In this document: positions 23,076 to 31,596 of the stretch, piece after piece
How positions within the stretch are numbered: the stretch's first letter is position 1
Layout: each line of letters begins with the position of its first letter
Program-made: the position numbers and the translations under genes
The notes under the pieces: generated by a model
Databases searched by the model: none
Seen by the model: the letters and a program-made list of their open reading frames with translations, nothing else
Told to the model about the DNA's origin: nothing
Assembly: GCA_021324165.1 (NCBI GenBank)
Contig: JAJPJR010000082.1
Span: 1-32,953, forward strand
DNA: 32,953 bases
Direction: 5' to 3'
Source of the DNA: Armatimonadota bacterium
GTDB lineage: Bacteria; Armatimonadota; Fimbriimonadia; Fimbriimonadales; ATM1

Positions 23076-23733
23076 AGCGGTTCTTGGTGCGGTCTACCCA
23101 ACGGTTTGCAGGCTCTGTTCAGCATCGGGTGAAGCCGCGCTCTGTTCAAGCTGCGCATCGCGACTCGCGTTTCTAAATCTCGGCTTCTGCGTGAGGTGCG
23201 GACTCGGCTCAGCCGACGGCTGTCGTGACTGCCGATGGATGAGCGCGCTCGATTACGTTCGAAGCCCTGTCGAATACACCGGAGTCGGCGGCTGGGCGGT
23301 GCGCGAACTGAAATACCGACGTGCGATTCCGCTCGCCGCAAGAATGGCGGTTTTCATACACCCTCTCCTCGACCATCTTCCGCCGTTCGACGCGGTTGTG
23401 CCGGTGCCGATTCACTGGTCGCGCGAAGCCAGCCGCGGCTTCAATCAGTCGCTGCTCATCGCAAACCATCTCGGATTGCGGACCGTGCGTCCCGAACTGC
23501 TGACGCGAGTCAAGCGCACCCGGCCCCAAGCCCAGCTTTCCGCCAAGCAGCGAGCAAAGAATCTAAGCGACGCGTTCCGCGCGGGTTACGTCTCCAACAT
23601 GCGCCTGCTGCTCGTAGACGACGTCGTTACATCGGGTGCCACTCTCGAAGCGTGCGCGCAGGAACTCAAACGCGCCCGCGCTTCATGGGTCGGCGCACTC
23701 ACCTTTGCGCGGGAACTTCCCGAAGGCGATTAG
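23011..23733 (+). CDS. comF: ComF-family phosphoribosyltransferase-like protein
   Basis: 240 residues from ATG 23011; the likely true start may be TTG 23059, which gives the family-typical N-terminus before the first Cys. Four Cys pairs form an N-terminal zinc ribbon (VCRLCS, LCSSC, FCVRCG, CRDC), then 'YTGVGGWAVRELKYRRAIPLA', 'VVPVPIHWSREASRGFNQ', 'RTRPQAQLSAKQRAKNLSDAF', and the PRPP-binding loop 'LLLVDDVVTSGATLEACA'. ComF proteins act in DNA uptake (single-strand handling) in competent species and may act in purine-related salvage elsewhere. The start overlaps the DUF1854 gene, and the stop overlaps hpf's stop on the other strand by four bases. Confidence 0.88.
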   Translation: MKSATSTNSTRKAATYLNRFSEAVLGAVYPTVCRLCSASGEAALCSSCASRLAFLNLGFCVRCGLGSADGCRDCRWMSALDYVRSPVEYTGVGGWAVRELKYRRAIPLAARMAVFIHPLLDHLPPFDAVVPVPIHWSREASRGFNQSLLIANHLGLRTVRPELLTRVKRTRPQAQLSAKQRAKNLSDAFRAGYVSNMRLLLVDDVVTSGATLEACAQELKRARASWVGALTFARELPEGD

Positions 23734-24266
23734 CCGTCCAGGTGCGCAAGGCCGTACCGGTTCGCGCGGATTTTATAAATCACATGCGGAGAACCCGTTC
23801 TTGCGTCGCGGAACGCCAGAAACAGCGCATCCACCATCTCGATCTGAAGCGCGGCCTCGTCGGGCGTCATCGTCTTCAGCGGAATGCGGGTTTTTTCAAA
23901 CTCCGGCCCAACCGATCGCTGAGGACGACTTCCTTCGGTAAGGGCAACCGGAAGCGTCTTCGAACCCCTTCGGCGGTGAGAATCCACCAGCCTATGCTTC
24001 AGTTTTCGAAGCCGCGATTCCAGTTTCTCGCTCACTTTGTCAATGCACGCTCGAAGCGATCCGTCCCGCTCCGATCCGCGCAAAGTGAACTCGTCCGCGA
24101 AGATCGTAACATCCAGACGATGCTTTCCTTTCTGCTCGTGGTGCACCAGTTCGACCTTCGACGCCTTGTTGAAATACCGCGAAAGTTTCGCGAACTTTTT
24201 TGCAGCGTACTCCCGCTGCCTCACGGGAAGGTTTCCTTCGGCATTTCGCACTAACAGTTCCATCAT
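23730..24266 (-). CDS. hpf: Long-form ribosome hibernation promoting factor
   Basis: 178 residues, long HPF. N-terminal RaiA-like domain (1-100: 'NLPVRQREYAAKKFAKLSRYF', 'VELVHHEQKGKHRLDVTIF', 'SERDGSLRACIDKVSEKLESRL RK') with basic surface for 30S binding, a Ser/Pro/Arg linker (~105-125), and the C-terminal dimerisation domain ('KTRIPLKTMTPDEAALQIEM', 'VDALFLAFRDARTGSPHVIYK'). It mediates 100S disome formation in stationary phase. ATG 24266 directly follows the ispDF stop (TGAATG). The (p)ppGpp enzyme that usually controls it lies elsewhere in the window in another operon. Confidence 0.94.
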   Translation of the reverse strand: MMELLVRNAEGNLPVRQREYAAKKFAKLSRYFNKASKVELVHHEQKGKHRLDVTIFADEFTLRGSERDGSLRACIDKVSEKLESRLRKLKHRLVDSHRRRGSKTLPVALTEGSRPQRSVGPEFEKTRIPLKTMTPDEAALQIEMVDALFLAFRDARTGSPHVIYKIRANRYGLAHLDG

Positions 24267-25439
24267 TCAAACCTCTTCGTTTTCAAAACTGTTTTTGAAT
24301 CCGGCGACTGCCGCGAGCGCCGCGATTCCTTCTCCTCTTCCGAGCGCCCCAATACGCTCATGTGTAGTGGCTTTCAAGTTTACTTGATTTTTCGCGATCC
24401 GCAGCTCGCGCGCAATCCGTTGGCAAATCTGTCCGCGCCGCTCGCCAAGCCGAGGCTCCTCCGCAATCAGCGTCAAATCCACATTCGAAATCTGTGCGCC
24501 GCTTGCGCAAAAGCGCGCAAGAGCCTCGCGCAAAAATATCGCGCTCTCCGCGTCCTTCCATTTTTCGTCCGAATCAGGAAACAGCATCCCGATATCCCCT
24601 GCCCCAACGCACCCCAGCAGAGCGTCCACCAATGCGTGCAAAATCACGTCGGCATCCGAATGTCCCGCAAGCCCGCGGCACCCTTCGAACCACACTCCTC
24701 CAAGCATCAACTTCCTCTCGGCATCATCCGAAAACCGGTGCACGTCGTAGCCGAATCCCAAAATCGGAGTCTGCCGCACGGCCAACGAACTGAACAGTTT
24801 CAGATCTTCATAAGTCGTGATCTTTTCGTTCAGCCGTTCGCCTTCCACCATCGCCACCCGATACCCGGCCAGCCGCAGAGCCTCGGCGTCGTCGCCCGCA
24901 TCGGTCGTCTCGTTCAGCGCGCAAAGCAGCCACTCCCGCCGTGCCGCCTGCGGAGTCTGCGCGCGATAAAGTCCGCTGCGTTCCACGTGCGAATCCACAA
25001 ACTCGTCACCCCGTTTCACGCTGTCCATAATCCGCAGCGCCGGAATCGCCGCACCGCACTCTTCCGCCGCTCGAACCACTCGCGATATCAACCCGCTCGA
25101 CAAAAAAGGCCTTGCCGCATCATGAATCACAACAACCGATTCCGAGTCGGGACTCGCCTTCACTCCCGCAAGCGAACTTTCGCACCGGCTTGTGCCGCCT
25201 TCCACCAAAAAGTCGGGATCGCATTCCGAAAACTTCTCAAAATCCTCTTTCCGCGCAACAATCCCCACGCCCGAAATCATCGGATGAGTTCGCAGCATTT
25301 CGAACGACCGCCGCCAAACCGCCAACCCAGGAATCAGTTCGCAAAACAGTTTGTTCTGGTTCGCATCCACGCGAACGCCTCGCATCGAACTTGCGAATCG
25401 TTCCGACGAACCCGCTGCCAGCAGCACGCCGAACGCCAC
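24267..25439 (-). CDS. ispDF: Bifunctional IspD/IspF (MEP pathway)
   Basis: 390 residues, GTG start at 25439. IspD half (1-215): 'FGVLLAAGSSERFASSMRG' CTP-binding loop, 'VVVIHDAARPFLSS', 'KITTYEDLKLFSS'. IspF half (230-390): 'ILGFGYDVHRFSDDAERKLM' with the metal-binding D-V-H, 'AGHSDADVILHALVDALLG', 'GAGDIGMLFPDSDEKWKDA' and terminal 'TTHERIGALGRGEGIAALA'. Fusions of MEP cytidylyltransferase and MECDP synthase occur in several phyla although the two steps are not consecutive. It starts three bases after the PIN/TRAM gene's stop, an arrangement like yacL-ispD-ispF in Firmicutes. Confidence 0.95.
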   Translation of the reverse strand: MAFGVLLAAGSSERFASSMRGVRVDANQNKLFCELIPGLAVWRRSFEMLRTHPMISGVGIVARKEDFEKFSECDPDFLVEGGTSRCESSLAGVKASPDSESVVVIHDAARPFLSSGLISRVVRAAEECGAAIPALRIMDSVKRGDEFVDSHVERSGLYRAQTPQAARREWLLCALNETTDAGDDAEALRLAGYRVAMVEGERLNEKITTYEDLKLFSSLAVRQTPILGFGYDVHRFSDDAERKLMLGGVWFEGCRGLAGHSDADVILHALVDALLGCVGAGDIGMLFPDSDEKWKDAESAIFLREALARFCASGAQISNVDLTLIAEEPRLGERRGQICQRIARELRIAKNQVNLKATTHERIGALGRGEGIAALAAVAGFKNSFENEEV

Positions 25440-25442
25440 CGG

Positions 25443-26534
25443 CTACGACCTCCTTCGCGCCTGCTGCTGCGCGTCCGAATGTTCCAAACCGTTCGGGCTC
25501 GCAAAGATCATTTTTCCCGCCGTGGTCTGATGAATCTGGGTAATCCGCACTTCAGTCCGCTGCCCGATGAACTGCGCGCCATGCTCCACCACCACCATCG
25601 TTCCATCTTCCAAAAAACCCACGCCCTGACCGGGCTGACTTCCCTCGCGTTCGATCTCAACCTTAAACGATTCGCCTGGCAGAAACTGAATCCGCGCCGC
25701 CATCGCCAGGTCGTTCACATTCAAAACCCGAACCCCTTGCACTTTGGCCACTTTGTTCAAATTGTAATCGTTCGTCACCAGCGAAGCCCCCAACGCCAAC
25801 GCCAATCGAATCAGTTTGTTGTCCACCGCATCGTTCGGATCGCCCGCTAATCGGTCCTGCGTGCCGACCTCGATTTCAAAATCCGAACGCAGGTTTTGAA
25901 GCATGTCCAACCCTCGACGCCCGCGCTGACGCTTGTGACTGTCGTGCCCGTCCGATATCGCCTGCAGTTCGTGAATCACAAATTCCGGAACGTACAGCCT
26001 TCCCTCCAAAAAACCGCTCTTCGCGATCTCATAAATCCGCCCGTCAATCAGCACATTCGTATCGAACACTTTCCAATTCGTTCGTCTGCCGCCGACACGG
26101 CTCCATGGCAGCGCCTCCGCCATGCTCGCAAGCATCGCGTGCGTCAAGAAGACCAAGCCGATCATGACCACTAATCCCAATGGAGGCCCCCACGGCCAAA
26201 AACCAAACAGGATCATGTGAAACGGAATGCTGATGCCGACCCCAACCAACACCGCCGCAAAAAACGTCACCCGTTCCGCACTGCCCATCACCGACCATCG
26301 CCGCAACACCTGGTCGGCAGCCGCAAGCAACGCGAGCCCGATCACTCCGAAAACACTCGCGCAAAAAACCGCCAAGGCGATTCCGCAAGGCACGCCGCGC
26401 AGCGTGTCTTTTACCGGCTCCGAAAACTGCATCCGGTCGGCAAAGTTTGCCGCCGCGGGCGCCAATCCCAAAATGCCCACCAAACTTCCCGCCGCCAAAA
26501 AAACGGCGAACACAATCGCCCTAACAGTCCGCAC
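25443..26534 (-). CDS. PIN/TRAM domain membrane protein (YacL family)
   Basis: 363 residues, GTG start at 26534 with GGGG about eight bases upstream. Four hydrophobic segments (about 8-28, 45-70, 87-110, 116-135), then a PIN nuclease-like domain with acidic residues in 'KVFDTNVLIDGRIYEIAKSG' , 'PEFVIHELQAISDGHDSHKR', 'DAVDNKLIRLALALGASLVT', 'ND YNLNKVAKVQG' and a C-terminal TRAM domain ('GESFKVEIEREGSQPGQGVG', 'TMVVVEHGAQFIGQRTEVRI'). Domain order and ispD linkage match YacL. The four PIN acidic residues appear kept, so RNase activity is possible. Function in this family is not well established. Confidence 0.9.
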   Translation of the reverse strand: MRTVRAIVFAVFLAAGSLVGILGLAPAAANFADRMQFSEPVKDTLRGVPCGIALAVFCASVFGVIGLALLAAADQVLRRWSVMGSAERVTFFAAVLVGVGISIPFHMILFGFWPWGPPLGLVVMIGLVFLTHAMLASMAEALPWSRVGGRRTNWKVFDTNVLIDGRIYEIAKSGFLEGRLYVPEFVIHELQAISDGHDSHKRQRGRRGLDMLQNLRSDFEIEVGTQDRLAGDPNDAVDNKLIRLALALGASLVTNDYNLNKVAKVQGVRVLNVNDLAMAARIQFLPGESFKVEIEREGSQPGQGVGFLEDGTMVVVEHGAQFIGQRTEVRITQIHQTTAGKMIFASPNGLEHSDAQQQARRRS

Positions 26535-26546
26535 AGCCCATAACCC

Positions 26547-27971
26547 CTACTTCGAAAGCACCTTGATTTTGACACCATCCAATGTAAACACAACCAGCGC
26601 GCTGTCGGGATTCCCTTCCACGAACTTGATATGCGCCGCATCGAAGCCGCCGTTCATCGTCGCATCCAACGGCACCCAACAACTGCCAATAAACGCCTCC
26701 ACCCATGCGTGATAATAAAACCCGTCGTTCGCATACACCGCACCGGTCGCAAGTTTTGAGGGGATGCCAGCCGCGCGCATCAGCGTGCACGTCAGCATCG
26801 CATAATCGCGGCACACGCCCTCTTTAGTTTTCAAAATCTCCGCAGCGTCGCGGATCACGCCGATGGACGCGTTCGGCTTCATCACCTTGTACACATACTC
26901 TGCAATCTTTTTCGCCGCGATCAGGCTGTTCGTTTCGCTGCCCACAATCTGCTTCGCCAAATTGCGAAACGTTGCGCTGTCAGAAGGAATCAGATCGGCA
27001 GGAGAGGCAAATTGCGTTTCCTTCCCTTTCAGATCTTCAATCTTCCACGCTTCCGCCGCAGGCGGCATCGCAGGATGAATCTCCAAAATCACACCGCCGT
27101 CGTTCGGCGTTACCGTCTGATTCGCATCCGAAATCAACCGCGATGAAACCGGCCCTTCCAGCCGAAGTTTCAACCGTTTCAAACTCCGCGCGTTTTCAAT
27201 CGGTTCGTCCGGCACAACCCGGCTCGCGCTCGCGATATCCACCGAAGGCACATAGTCGTTCGAACCCAACGCGTCCTTGCGCGATATCGGGCGCATCTCC
27301 ATCCCGAAAACCGACCGCATCACCACAACTTCGCCGCTCGAACTCAAATAAATATCCGATGATGCCCGCGGATCTACAACCTGCACCCACATCGCTTTTT
27401 GCGTCTTTTTGTCAACCGTAACGTTCGTCTCACCCTTAAATATCAGGTCGTTCTTCAGCAGCGAAAGCGCCACCGGATCGAACGCATAAAACGTGATCTT
27501 GGTGTTCGCCTTCCCCATCCCTGCGCGAAGCGCCGCCACCGTCGGATCGTCCACAATCTCCGCGCCTTTAGGAACCGGAAGCCGCTTCTTCTCCGTCCCC
27601 GTCTCCGTGCTCCTGGTTACCGCGATTTCATCCTTCCCGACAACCGCGTCCACCTTCTGCGTCCGGCCGCCGCTGGTCATCGTAAACCCCATCTGCTTGA
27701 TTCGTCCCGCCGAATCCGCAAGGCTGTCGCTGGTCATGTCAATCTTGGTTTCCGTCCCCAACAAAAGCGCATGAATCCGAGTTACCACCACCGTCCTCGT
27801 GCCCCCCTGCGCTGGCGAGGATGCGATGCTCATATAGCCGATCTTCTCGCCCTGCAGATAAATCCCAAAAAACGACTGCGAACCCCAAATCTGCCCGAAA
27901 ACCGCCAGAACCAGCCCGGCAAAAACCGCCCGCCAGAGCCGCTGTCCCCAAAATCGCCGTCTTGACAACAT
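26547..27971 (-). CDS. Exported transglutaminase-like protein
   Basis: 474 residues from ATG 27971 (GGGGAAAG just upstream); the frame is open to 28004. N-terminal membrane anchor or signal (LWRAVFAGLVLAVFGQIWG), central beta-rich region ('GIYLQGEKIGYMSIASSPAQ', 'LLGTETKIDMTSDSLADSAG') and a transglutaminase core with C387 (KEGVCRDYAML), H421 (YYHAWVEA) and D436 (WVPLDATMNG), a complete triad. Bacterial members act as peptidases, amidases or cross-linkers; activity here is unknown. First gene of the operon with PIN/TRAM, ispDF and hpf (12-bp gap to the next gene), divergent from topA. Confidence 0.85.
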   Translation of the reverse strand: MLSRRRFWGQRLWRAVFAGLVLAVFGQIWGSQSFFGIYLQGEKIGYMSIASSPAQGGTRTVVVTRIHALLLGTETKIDMTSDSLADSAGRIKQMGFTMTSGGRTQKVDAVVGKDEIAVTRSTETGTEKKRLPVPKGAEIVDDPTVAALRAGMGKANTKITFYAFDPVALSLLKNDLIFKGETNVTVDKKTQKAMWVQVVDPRASSDIYLSSSGEVVVMRSVFGMEMRPISRKDALGSNDYVPSVDIASASRVVPDEPIENARSLKRLKLRLEGPVSSRLISDANQTVTPNDGGVILEIHPAMPPAAEAWKIEDLKGKETQFASPADLIPSDSATFRNLAKQIVGSETNSLIAAKKIAEYVYKVMKPNASIGVIRDAAEILKTKEGVCRDYAMLTCTLMRAAGIPSKLATGAVYANDGFYYHAWVEAFIGSCWVPLDATMNGGFDAAHIKFVEGNPDSALVVFTLDGVKIKVLSK

Positions 27972-27991
27972 ACTTTCCCCATAGTTAGACT
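27962..27991 (+). promoter_or_regulatory. Promoter of topA
   Basis: Perfect -35 TTGACA (27962-27967), 18-bp spacer, -10 TAGACT (27986-27991). The transcription start would lie near 27998, giving a short leader. The -35 lies over the first codons of the divergent transglutaminase gene, so the promoter sits in a 44-bp gap. Confidence 0.6.
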
Positions 27992-28015
27992 GATGCGCTC
28001 GCAAACCTGTTGCTC

Positions 28016-30616
28016 ATGTCACAGCAAAAGCAGAAAAACCTCGTCATCGTCGAATCGCCGGCAAAAGCGAAGACGATCAAAGGCTTCTTAGGCCCGGATT
28101 TTACGGTCGAAGCCTCCTACGGCCACGTCCGCGATCTGCCCGAAGGCGCCAAAGAGATCCCCGCCGAATACAAGTCCGCCCCGTGGGCCCGCCTCGGCGT
28201 GAACGTCGAAAAGAACTTCGAACCGATCTACGTCGTCCCCGATTCCAAAAAGAAACACGTCGCCAAACTCAAACAGGCCATGAAGGGCGCCGACTCCCTG
28301 TACCTGGCGACCGACGAAGACCGCGAAGGCGAATCCATCTCCTGGCATGTTCTCAAACTCCTCAAGCCCCCAAAAACCGTTCCCGTCCACCGCATCGTTT
28401 TTCACGAAGTAACCCCCGACGCGATCCGCGAAGCCGTCGCTCACCCCAGGCAGATTGATGAGCAGCTCGTCAGCGCGCAAGAAGCCCGGCGCGTTCTCGA
28501 CCGCCTTTTCGGCTACTCCCTCTCTCCGGTTCTGTGGAAGAAGGTCGCGCCAGGACTCTCAGCAGGCCGCGTTCAAAGCGTCGCCGTCCGCCTTATCGTG
28601 CTCCGAGAGCGGGAACGAATCGCCTTCGTGCAGTCCGAATACTGGGACCTCGAAGCCACCCTCGAATCCCACGGCCAGAAGTTCAAGGCTCGGCTTGCGG
28701 CCGTAGACGGAAAGCGCATCGCCGACGGCAAATCGTTCGACCCGCATTCAGGAGCGCTGCAAGACAAAAACCGGCTGCTTCTCCTCGGCCCGGAAGCCGA
28801 ACCCCTCGCCGAAGCCGCCGCAAACTCCCGGCCTTGGATCGTGCAAAGCGTCGAGTCACGAGCAGATTCACAAAAGCCTTACGCGCCGTTCACAACCTCC
28901 ACGCTTCAACAGGAAGCCAACCGAAAACTCCGCATGAGCGCCAAGCGCACCATGCAGATTGCCCAGAAACTTTACGAAGGCGTAGACCTCGACGGCCAGC
29001 GCGTCGGTCTCATCACCTACATGCGCACCGACAGCACCACTCTCTCCGAACGCGCGCTCACCGAAATCAGAAGCCAGATCAAAAACGAATACGGCACCGA
29101 ATACCTGCCGCCCAAACCGATCCGATACAAAACCAAAACAAAAAACGCCCAGGAAGCCCACGAAGCGATCCGCCCAACCGACGCGAGCCGCAAACCCAGC
29201 GACATCAAAGCCAAGCTCGATGAAGACGAATTCAAACTTTACGAACTCATCTGGAAGCGCTCGATAGCAAGCCAGATGCTCCCCGCGCAGTTCGAACGCA
29301 CCACCGCCGCGATTCAGGTCAACGCAGACGGGCGGTCGCTCGAATTCACCGCGGCAGGAAAAAGGATCGCTTTCCCCGGCTTCCTCCGGGCGTATGTAGA
29401 AGGGTCCGACGATCCCGAAGCCGAGCTCGGCGACAAAGAGAACCTCCTGCCAAAACTCGCCGAAGGCGATGCCGTTGAGCCTGTGGAGGTCGAAAGCCAA
29501 CAGCATTCAACCCGTCCGCCTGCCCGCTACACCGAAGCCAGCCTCGTGAAAAAACTGGAGGAGGAAGGCGTGGGCCGTCCGAGCACTTACGCTTCCATTA
29601 TCGCAACCATCCAAGACCGCGGCTACGTGCGCAAAAGCGGCGCCGAACTCATACCCACGTTCACCGCGTTCTGCGTTACCCTGCTCCTGGAAAAAAGCTT
29701 CGATGATCTGGTTGACACCGCCTTCACCGCACGGATGGAAGACGCATTGGACGACATTGCCGCCGGAAAAATCGGCTCCAAAGAGATTCTCAAAACTTTC
29801 TACTTCGGAGGCAAAGACACGCCCGGACTGAAAAACCGCGCCGAAAAACTGGACATGGAATACCCCGCTCTTCCGATCGGCACCGACCCCGCTTCCAGCC
29901 AGCCGATCGTGGTAAAGGTAGGAAAGTACGGGGCCTATCTGCAGCGGGATGGCGAAAAAGCCAACATCCCGCAGGATGTCGCTCCGCAAGACCTGAACCT
30001 CGACCGCGCACTTCAAATTCTCAGCGCTCAATCCGATGAACCGGAAACGATCGCGCACGACCCAGCTACCGGACGCGGCATCTTCCTCCGCACAGGCAGA
30101 TTCGGCACCTACCTGGAACTCGAACCGACCGGCGAGCAGGCCGCAGCCAAACAGAAGCCGAAAAGGGTCTCGATTCCGAAAGACCTGTCCCCCAGCCAGA
30201 TCACTCCGGAAATCGCCCAGGCACTGATCTCGCTTCCGCGCACGGTCGGCCTTGACCCAAAAACGGGCGAAGAGATCACAGCGGCGATCGGCCGATTCGG
30301 GCCGTTCGTCAAGCGCGGCTCCGAGTTCCGCTCGCTCGCTTCGTGGCGGGAGGCGTGCGAGATCACGCTTTCAGAAGCCTCAGCGCTCCTCGACGCGCCC
30401 AAAACCCGCGCCGCAAAAGGAGCCAAAGGCCCAACCAAACCGCAGGTGATGCGCGAACTGTCCGACGACGGTCAGCGGCTCCGCGTGATGAACGGCAAAT
30501 ACGGCCCGTATGTAACCGACGGCACAACCAACGCCAAGATTCCGAACGACCTCGATCCGCAAACGATCACCGTTCAGCAGGCGCAGAGCCTTATCGAAAG
30601 GAAAAAATCGGCCTGA
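28016..30616 (+). CDS. topA: DNA topoisomerase I (type IA)
   Basis: 866 residues from ATG 28016; TTG 28010 is in frame but not needed. Relaxes negative supercoils. Toprim domain with 'NLVIVESPAKAKTIKGFLG' and the metal motif T99-D-E-D-R-E-G-E106, gate domains 'GLSAGRVQSVAVRLIVLRE', active Y335 in 'GLITYMRTDSTTLSERAL' , 'AHEAIRPTDASR', and 'TRPPARYTEASLVKKLEEEG'. The C-terminus has no zinc ribbons but several repeats with 'R-x-G-x-F/Y-G-x-Y/F' cores (GKYGAYLQ, GRFGTYLE, GRFGPFVK, GKYGPYVT), i.e. Toprim C-terminal repeats. Such zinc-free Topo I forms are known in several phyla. It ends five bases before the convergent ASCH gene. Confidence 0.97.
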   Translation: MSQQKQKNLVIVESPAKAKTIKGFLGPDFTVEASYGHVRDLPEGAKEIPAEYKSAPWARLGVNVEKNFEPIYVVPDSKKKHVAKLKQAMKGADSLYLATDEDREGESISWHVLKLLKPPKTVPVHRIVFHEVTPDAIREAVAHPRQIDEQLVSAQEARRVLDRLFGYSLSPVLWKKVAPGLSAGRVQSVAVRLIVLRERERIAFVQSEYWDLEATLESHGQKFKARLAAVDGKRIADGKSFDPHSGALQDKNRLLLLGPEAEPLAEAAANSRPWIVQSVESRADSQKPYAPFTTSTLQQEANRKLRMSAKRTMQIAQKLYEGVDLDGQRVGLITYMRTDSTTLSERALTEIRSQIKNEYGTEYLPPKPIRYKTKTKNAQEAHEAIRPTDASRKPSDIKAKLDEDEFKLYELIWKRSIASQMLPAQFERTTAAIQVNADGRSLEFTAAGKRIAFPGFLRAYVEGSDDPEAELGDKENLLPKLAEGDAVEPVEVESQQHSTRPPARYTEASLVKKLEEEGVGRPSTYASIIATIQDRGYVRKSGAELIPTFTAFCVTLLLEKSFDDLVDTAFTARMEDALDDIAAGKIGSKEILKTFYFGGKDTPGLKNRAEKLDMEYPALPIGTDPASSQPIVVKVGKYGAYLQRDGEKANIPQDVAPQDLNLDRALQILSAQSDEPETIAHDPATGRGIFLRTGRFGTYLELEPTGEQAAAKQKPKRVSIPKDLSPSQITPEIAQALISLPRTVGLDPKTGEEITAAIGRFGPFVKRGSEFRSLASWREACEITLSEASALLDAPKTRAAKGAKGPTKPQVMRELSDDGQRLRVMNGKYGPYVTDGTTNAKIPNDLDPQTITVQQAQSLIERKKSA

Positions 30617-30621
30617 TTGAC

Positions 30622-30969
30622 CTATTCGTCAATCCGGCTGAAATGCACCACGCTCACCAGGTGCTCGGGCGAAATCTTCTCGCCATACACGCGCGCAAGC
30701 AGGTTGATCACATCCGCCGTTGACCTGAATTCAGGGTTTTCGCGCTCGATCTCGCGCGGGCTGAGCTCGGAGATGGTTTTGAGCTCGACCCGGTCAATGA
30801 TCGCCGAATAAAGCTTCTGCCGCCTGCCGAAACGCTGGCCGACCGTGATCCATACCACCTCGCCCTGCCGGTATTTGTCCCGCTTGTCCCCCAGTCGGAT
30901 AGTGACCGACTTTCGGTTGGCTTTCAGAACATCCAAGTAAAGTTCTGAATAAAAGTTCAGGGCGAACAT
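30622..30969 (-). CDS. ASCH domain protein
   Basis: 115 residues. The start 'FALNFYSELYLDVLKANRKS' and 'VTIRLGDKRDKYRQGEVVWI' followed by 'YSAIIDRVELKTISELSPRE' is the ASCH pattern, a PUA-like beta-barrel proposed to bind RNA or act in translation; a few members are amidohydrolases of acetylated cytidine. The conserved basic surface (KANRKSVTIR) is seen. It converges with topA with a gap of five bases, so both mRNAs are likely to have overlapping 3' ends. Divergent from the 62-residue gene; the promoter in 30970-31130 was not resolved. Function unknown. Confidence 0.78.
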   Translation of the reverse strand: MFALNFYSELYLDVLKANRKSVTIRLGDKRDKYRQGEVVWITVGQRFGRRQKLYSAIIDRVELKTISELSPREIERENPEFRSTADVINLLARVYGEKISPEHLVSVVHFSRIDE

Positions 30970-31112
30970 GGCGGTTTCTCGGGTGCGGTGACAGATAATT
31001 CGACGTGTGAAGCAGTACTCCTACGAGATTTCGCGGCCGAGTTTGAATTGAAATCAGAGAAAGTCGAACATTTTTGTCTGAAAACAGTCTATTGGAACTG
31101 GTGACTCTTGCC

Positions 31113-31120
31113 AAAGGAGG
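31113..31120 (+). promoter_or_regulatory. Strong Shine-Dalgarno deciding the small gene's start
   Basis: AAAGGAGG lies 10 bases before ATG 31131. It excludes the in-frame TTG at 31074 and supports the 62-residue form. Confidence 0.7.
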
Positions 31121-31130
31121 CGCGGCTGAG

Positions 31131-31319
31131 ATGTCCGAACGCAACATCCATCTGCTCACACTCACCGAGGAAGAGGCCTTCAATCTACTAACGATGTGCC
31201 TGCTCAGTCCAGTGAAGCTGGACGCCTCCTCGGAGGCGGCTTTGAAGAAGCTGGCTGAGTTTTGCAAATCGTCGCAATATTACGACGAGATCATTATAAG
31301 ACGGGTCTCGAATGGGTGA
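31131..31319 (+). CDS. Small acidic protein of unknown function (62 aa)
   Basis: 62 residues. 'ERNIHLLTLTEEEAFNLLTM', 'LLSPVKLDASSEAALKKLAEF' and 'SSQYYDEIIIRRVSNG' suggest two or three helices with an acidic face, no membrane segment and two Cys. Supported by the near-perfect ribosome binding site and by the terminator-like hairpin that follows. I do not recognise a family. Small size and isolation between an ASCH gene and the palindrome region leave context uninformative. Confidence 0.6.
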   Translation: MSERNIHLLTLTEEEAFNLLTMCLLSPVKLDASSEAALKKLAEFCKSSQYYDEIIIRRVSNG

Positions 31320-31328
31320 GTCGAGTTC

Positions 31329-31353
31329 GGCCCTGGCCTGAAACGCCAGGGCC
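31329..31353 (+). terminator. Terminator-like hairpin after the 62-aa gene
   Basis: GGCCCTGGC (31329-31337) / GCCAGGGCC (31345-31353), seven-base loop CTGAAAC. The trailing sequence GTTCTACTGCC has few T, so termination may be inefficient or Rho-assisted. Confidence 0.6.
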
Positions 31354-31409
31354 GTTCTACTGCCTGCCCAACGCCGCTGCCCCCGTTTCCACGCTTCAAC
31401 CGATTCGAC

Positions 31410-31435
31410 CCTTCCCCCTGCACTTAGGGGGAAGG
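31410..31435. repeat. Palindromic repeat copy 1
   Basis: Arms CCTTCCCCCT (31410-31419) and AGGGGGAAGG (31426-31435), loop GCACTT. Followed directly by a smaller hairpin GGCGC-GAA-GCGCC (31437-31449) and by an imperfect hairpin from GGGGGT (31454) to ACCCCC (31480). Core shared with copies 2 and 3. Confidence 0.8.
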
Positions 31436-31504
31436 TGGCGCGAAGCGCCGGATGGGGGTTTGTGTTCGGTGCACACCCCCTTCACCGTTCGCTTCGCTCA
31501 CGGG

Positions 31505-31530
31505 GCTTCCCCCTGATTCCAGGGGGAAGC
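31505..31530. repeat. Palindromic repeat copy 2
   Basis: Arms GCTTCCCCCT (31505-31514) and AGGGGGAAGC (31521-31530), loop GATTCC. Same core as copies 1 and 3; the terminal base pair is compensated (G/C instead of C/G), which keeps the stem. Confidence 0.8.
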
Positions 31531-31562
31531 GTGGAAAAGGGGGCAGCGTGGATCGAGAGCCT

Positions 31563-31596
31563 CCATCCTTCCCCCTGCACATAGGGGGAAGGATGG
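31563..31596. repeat. Palindromic repeat copy 3
   Basis: The longest stem: 14-bp arms CCATCCTTCCCCCT (31563-31576) and AGGGGGAAGGATGG (31583-31596), loop GCACAT. Loop is one base different from copy 1. Confidence 0.82.

Noticed and set aside
31410-31596. CRISPR array
   Set aside because: Three palindromic copies at uneven spacing (about 95 and 58 bp) with no unique spacers of constant length and no cas gene.
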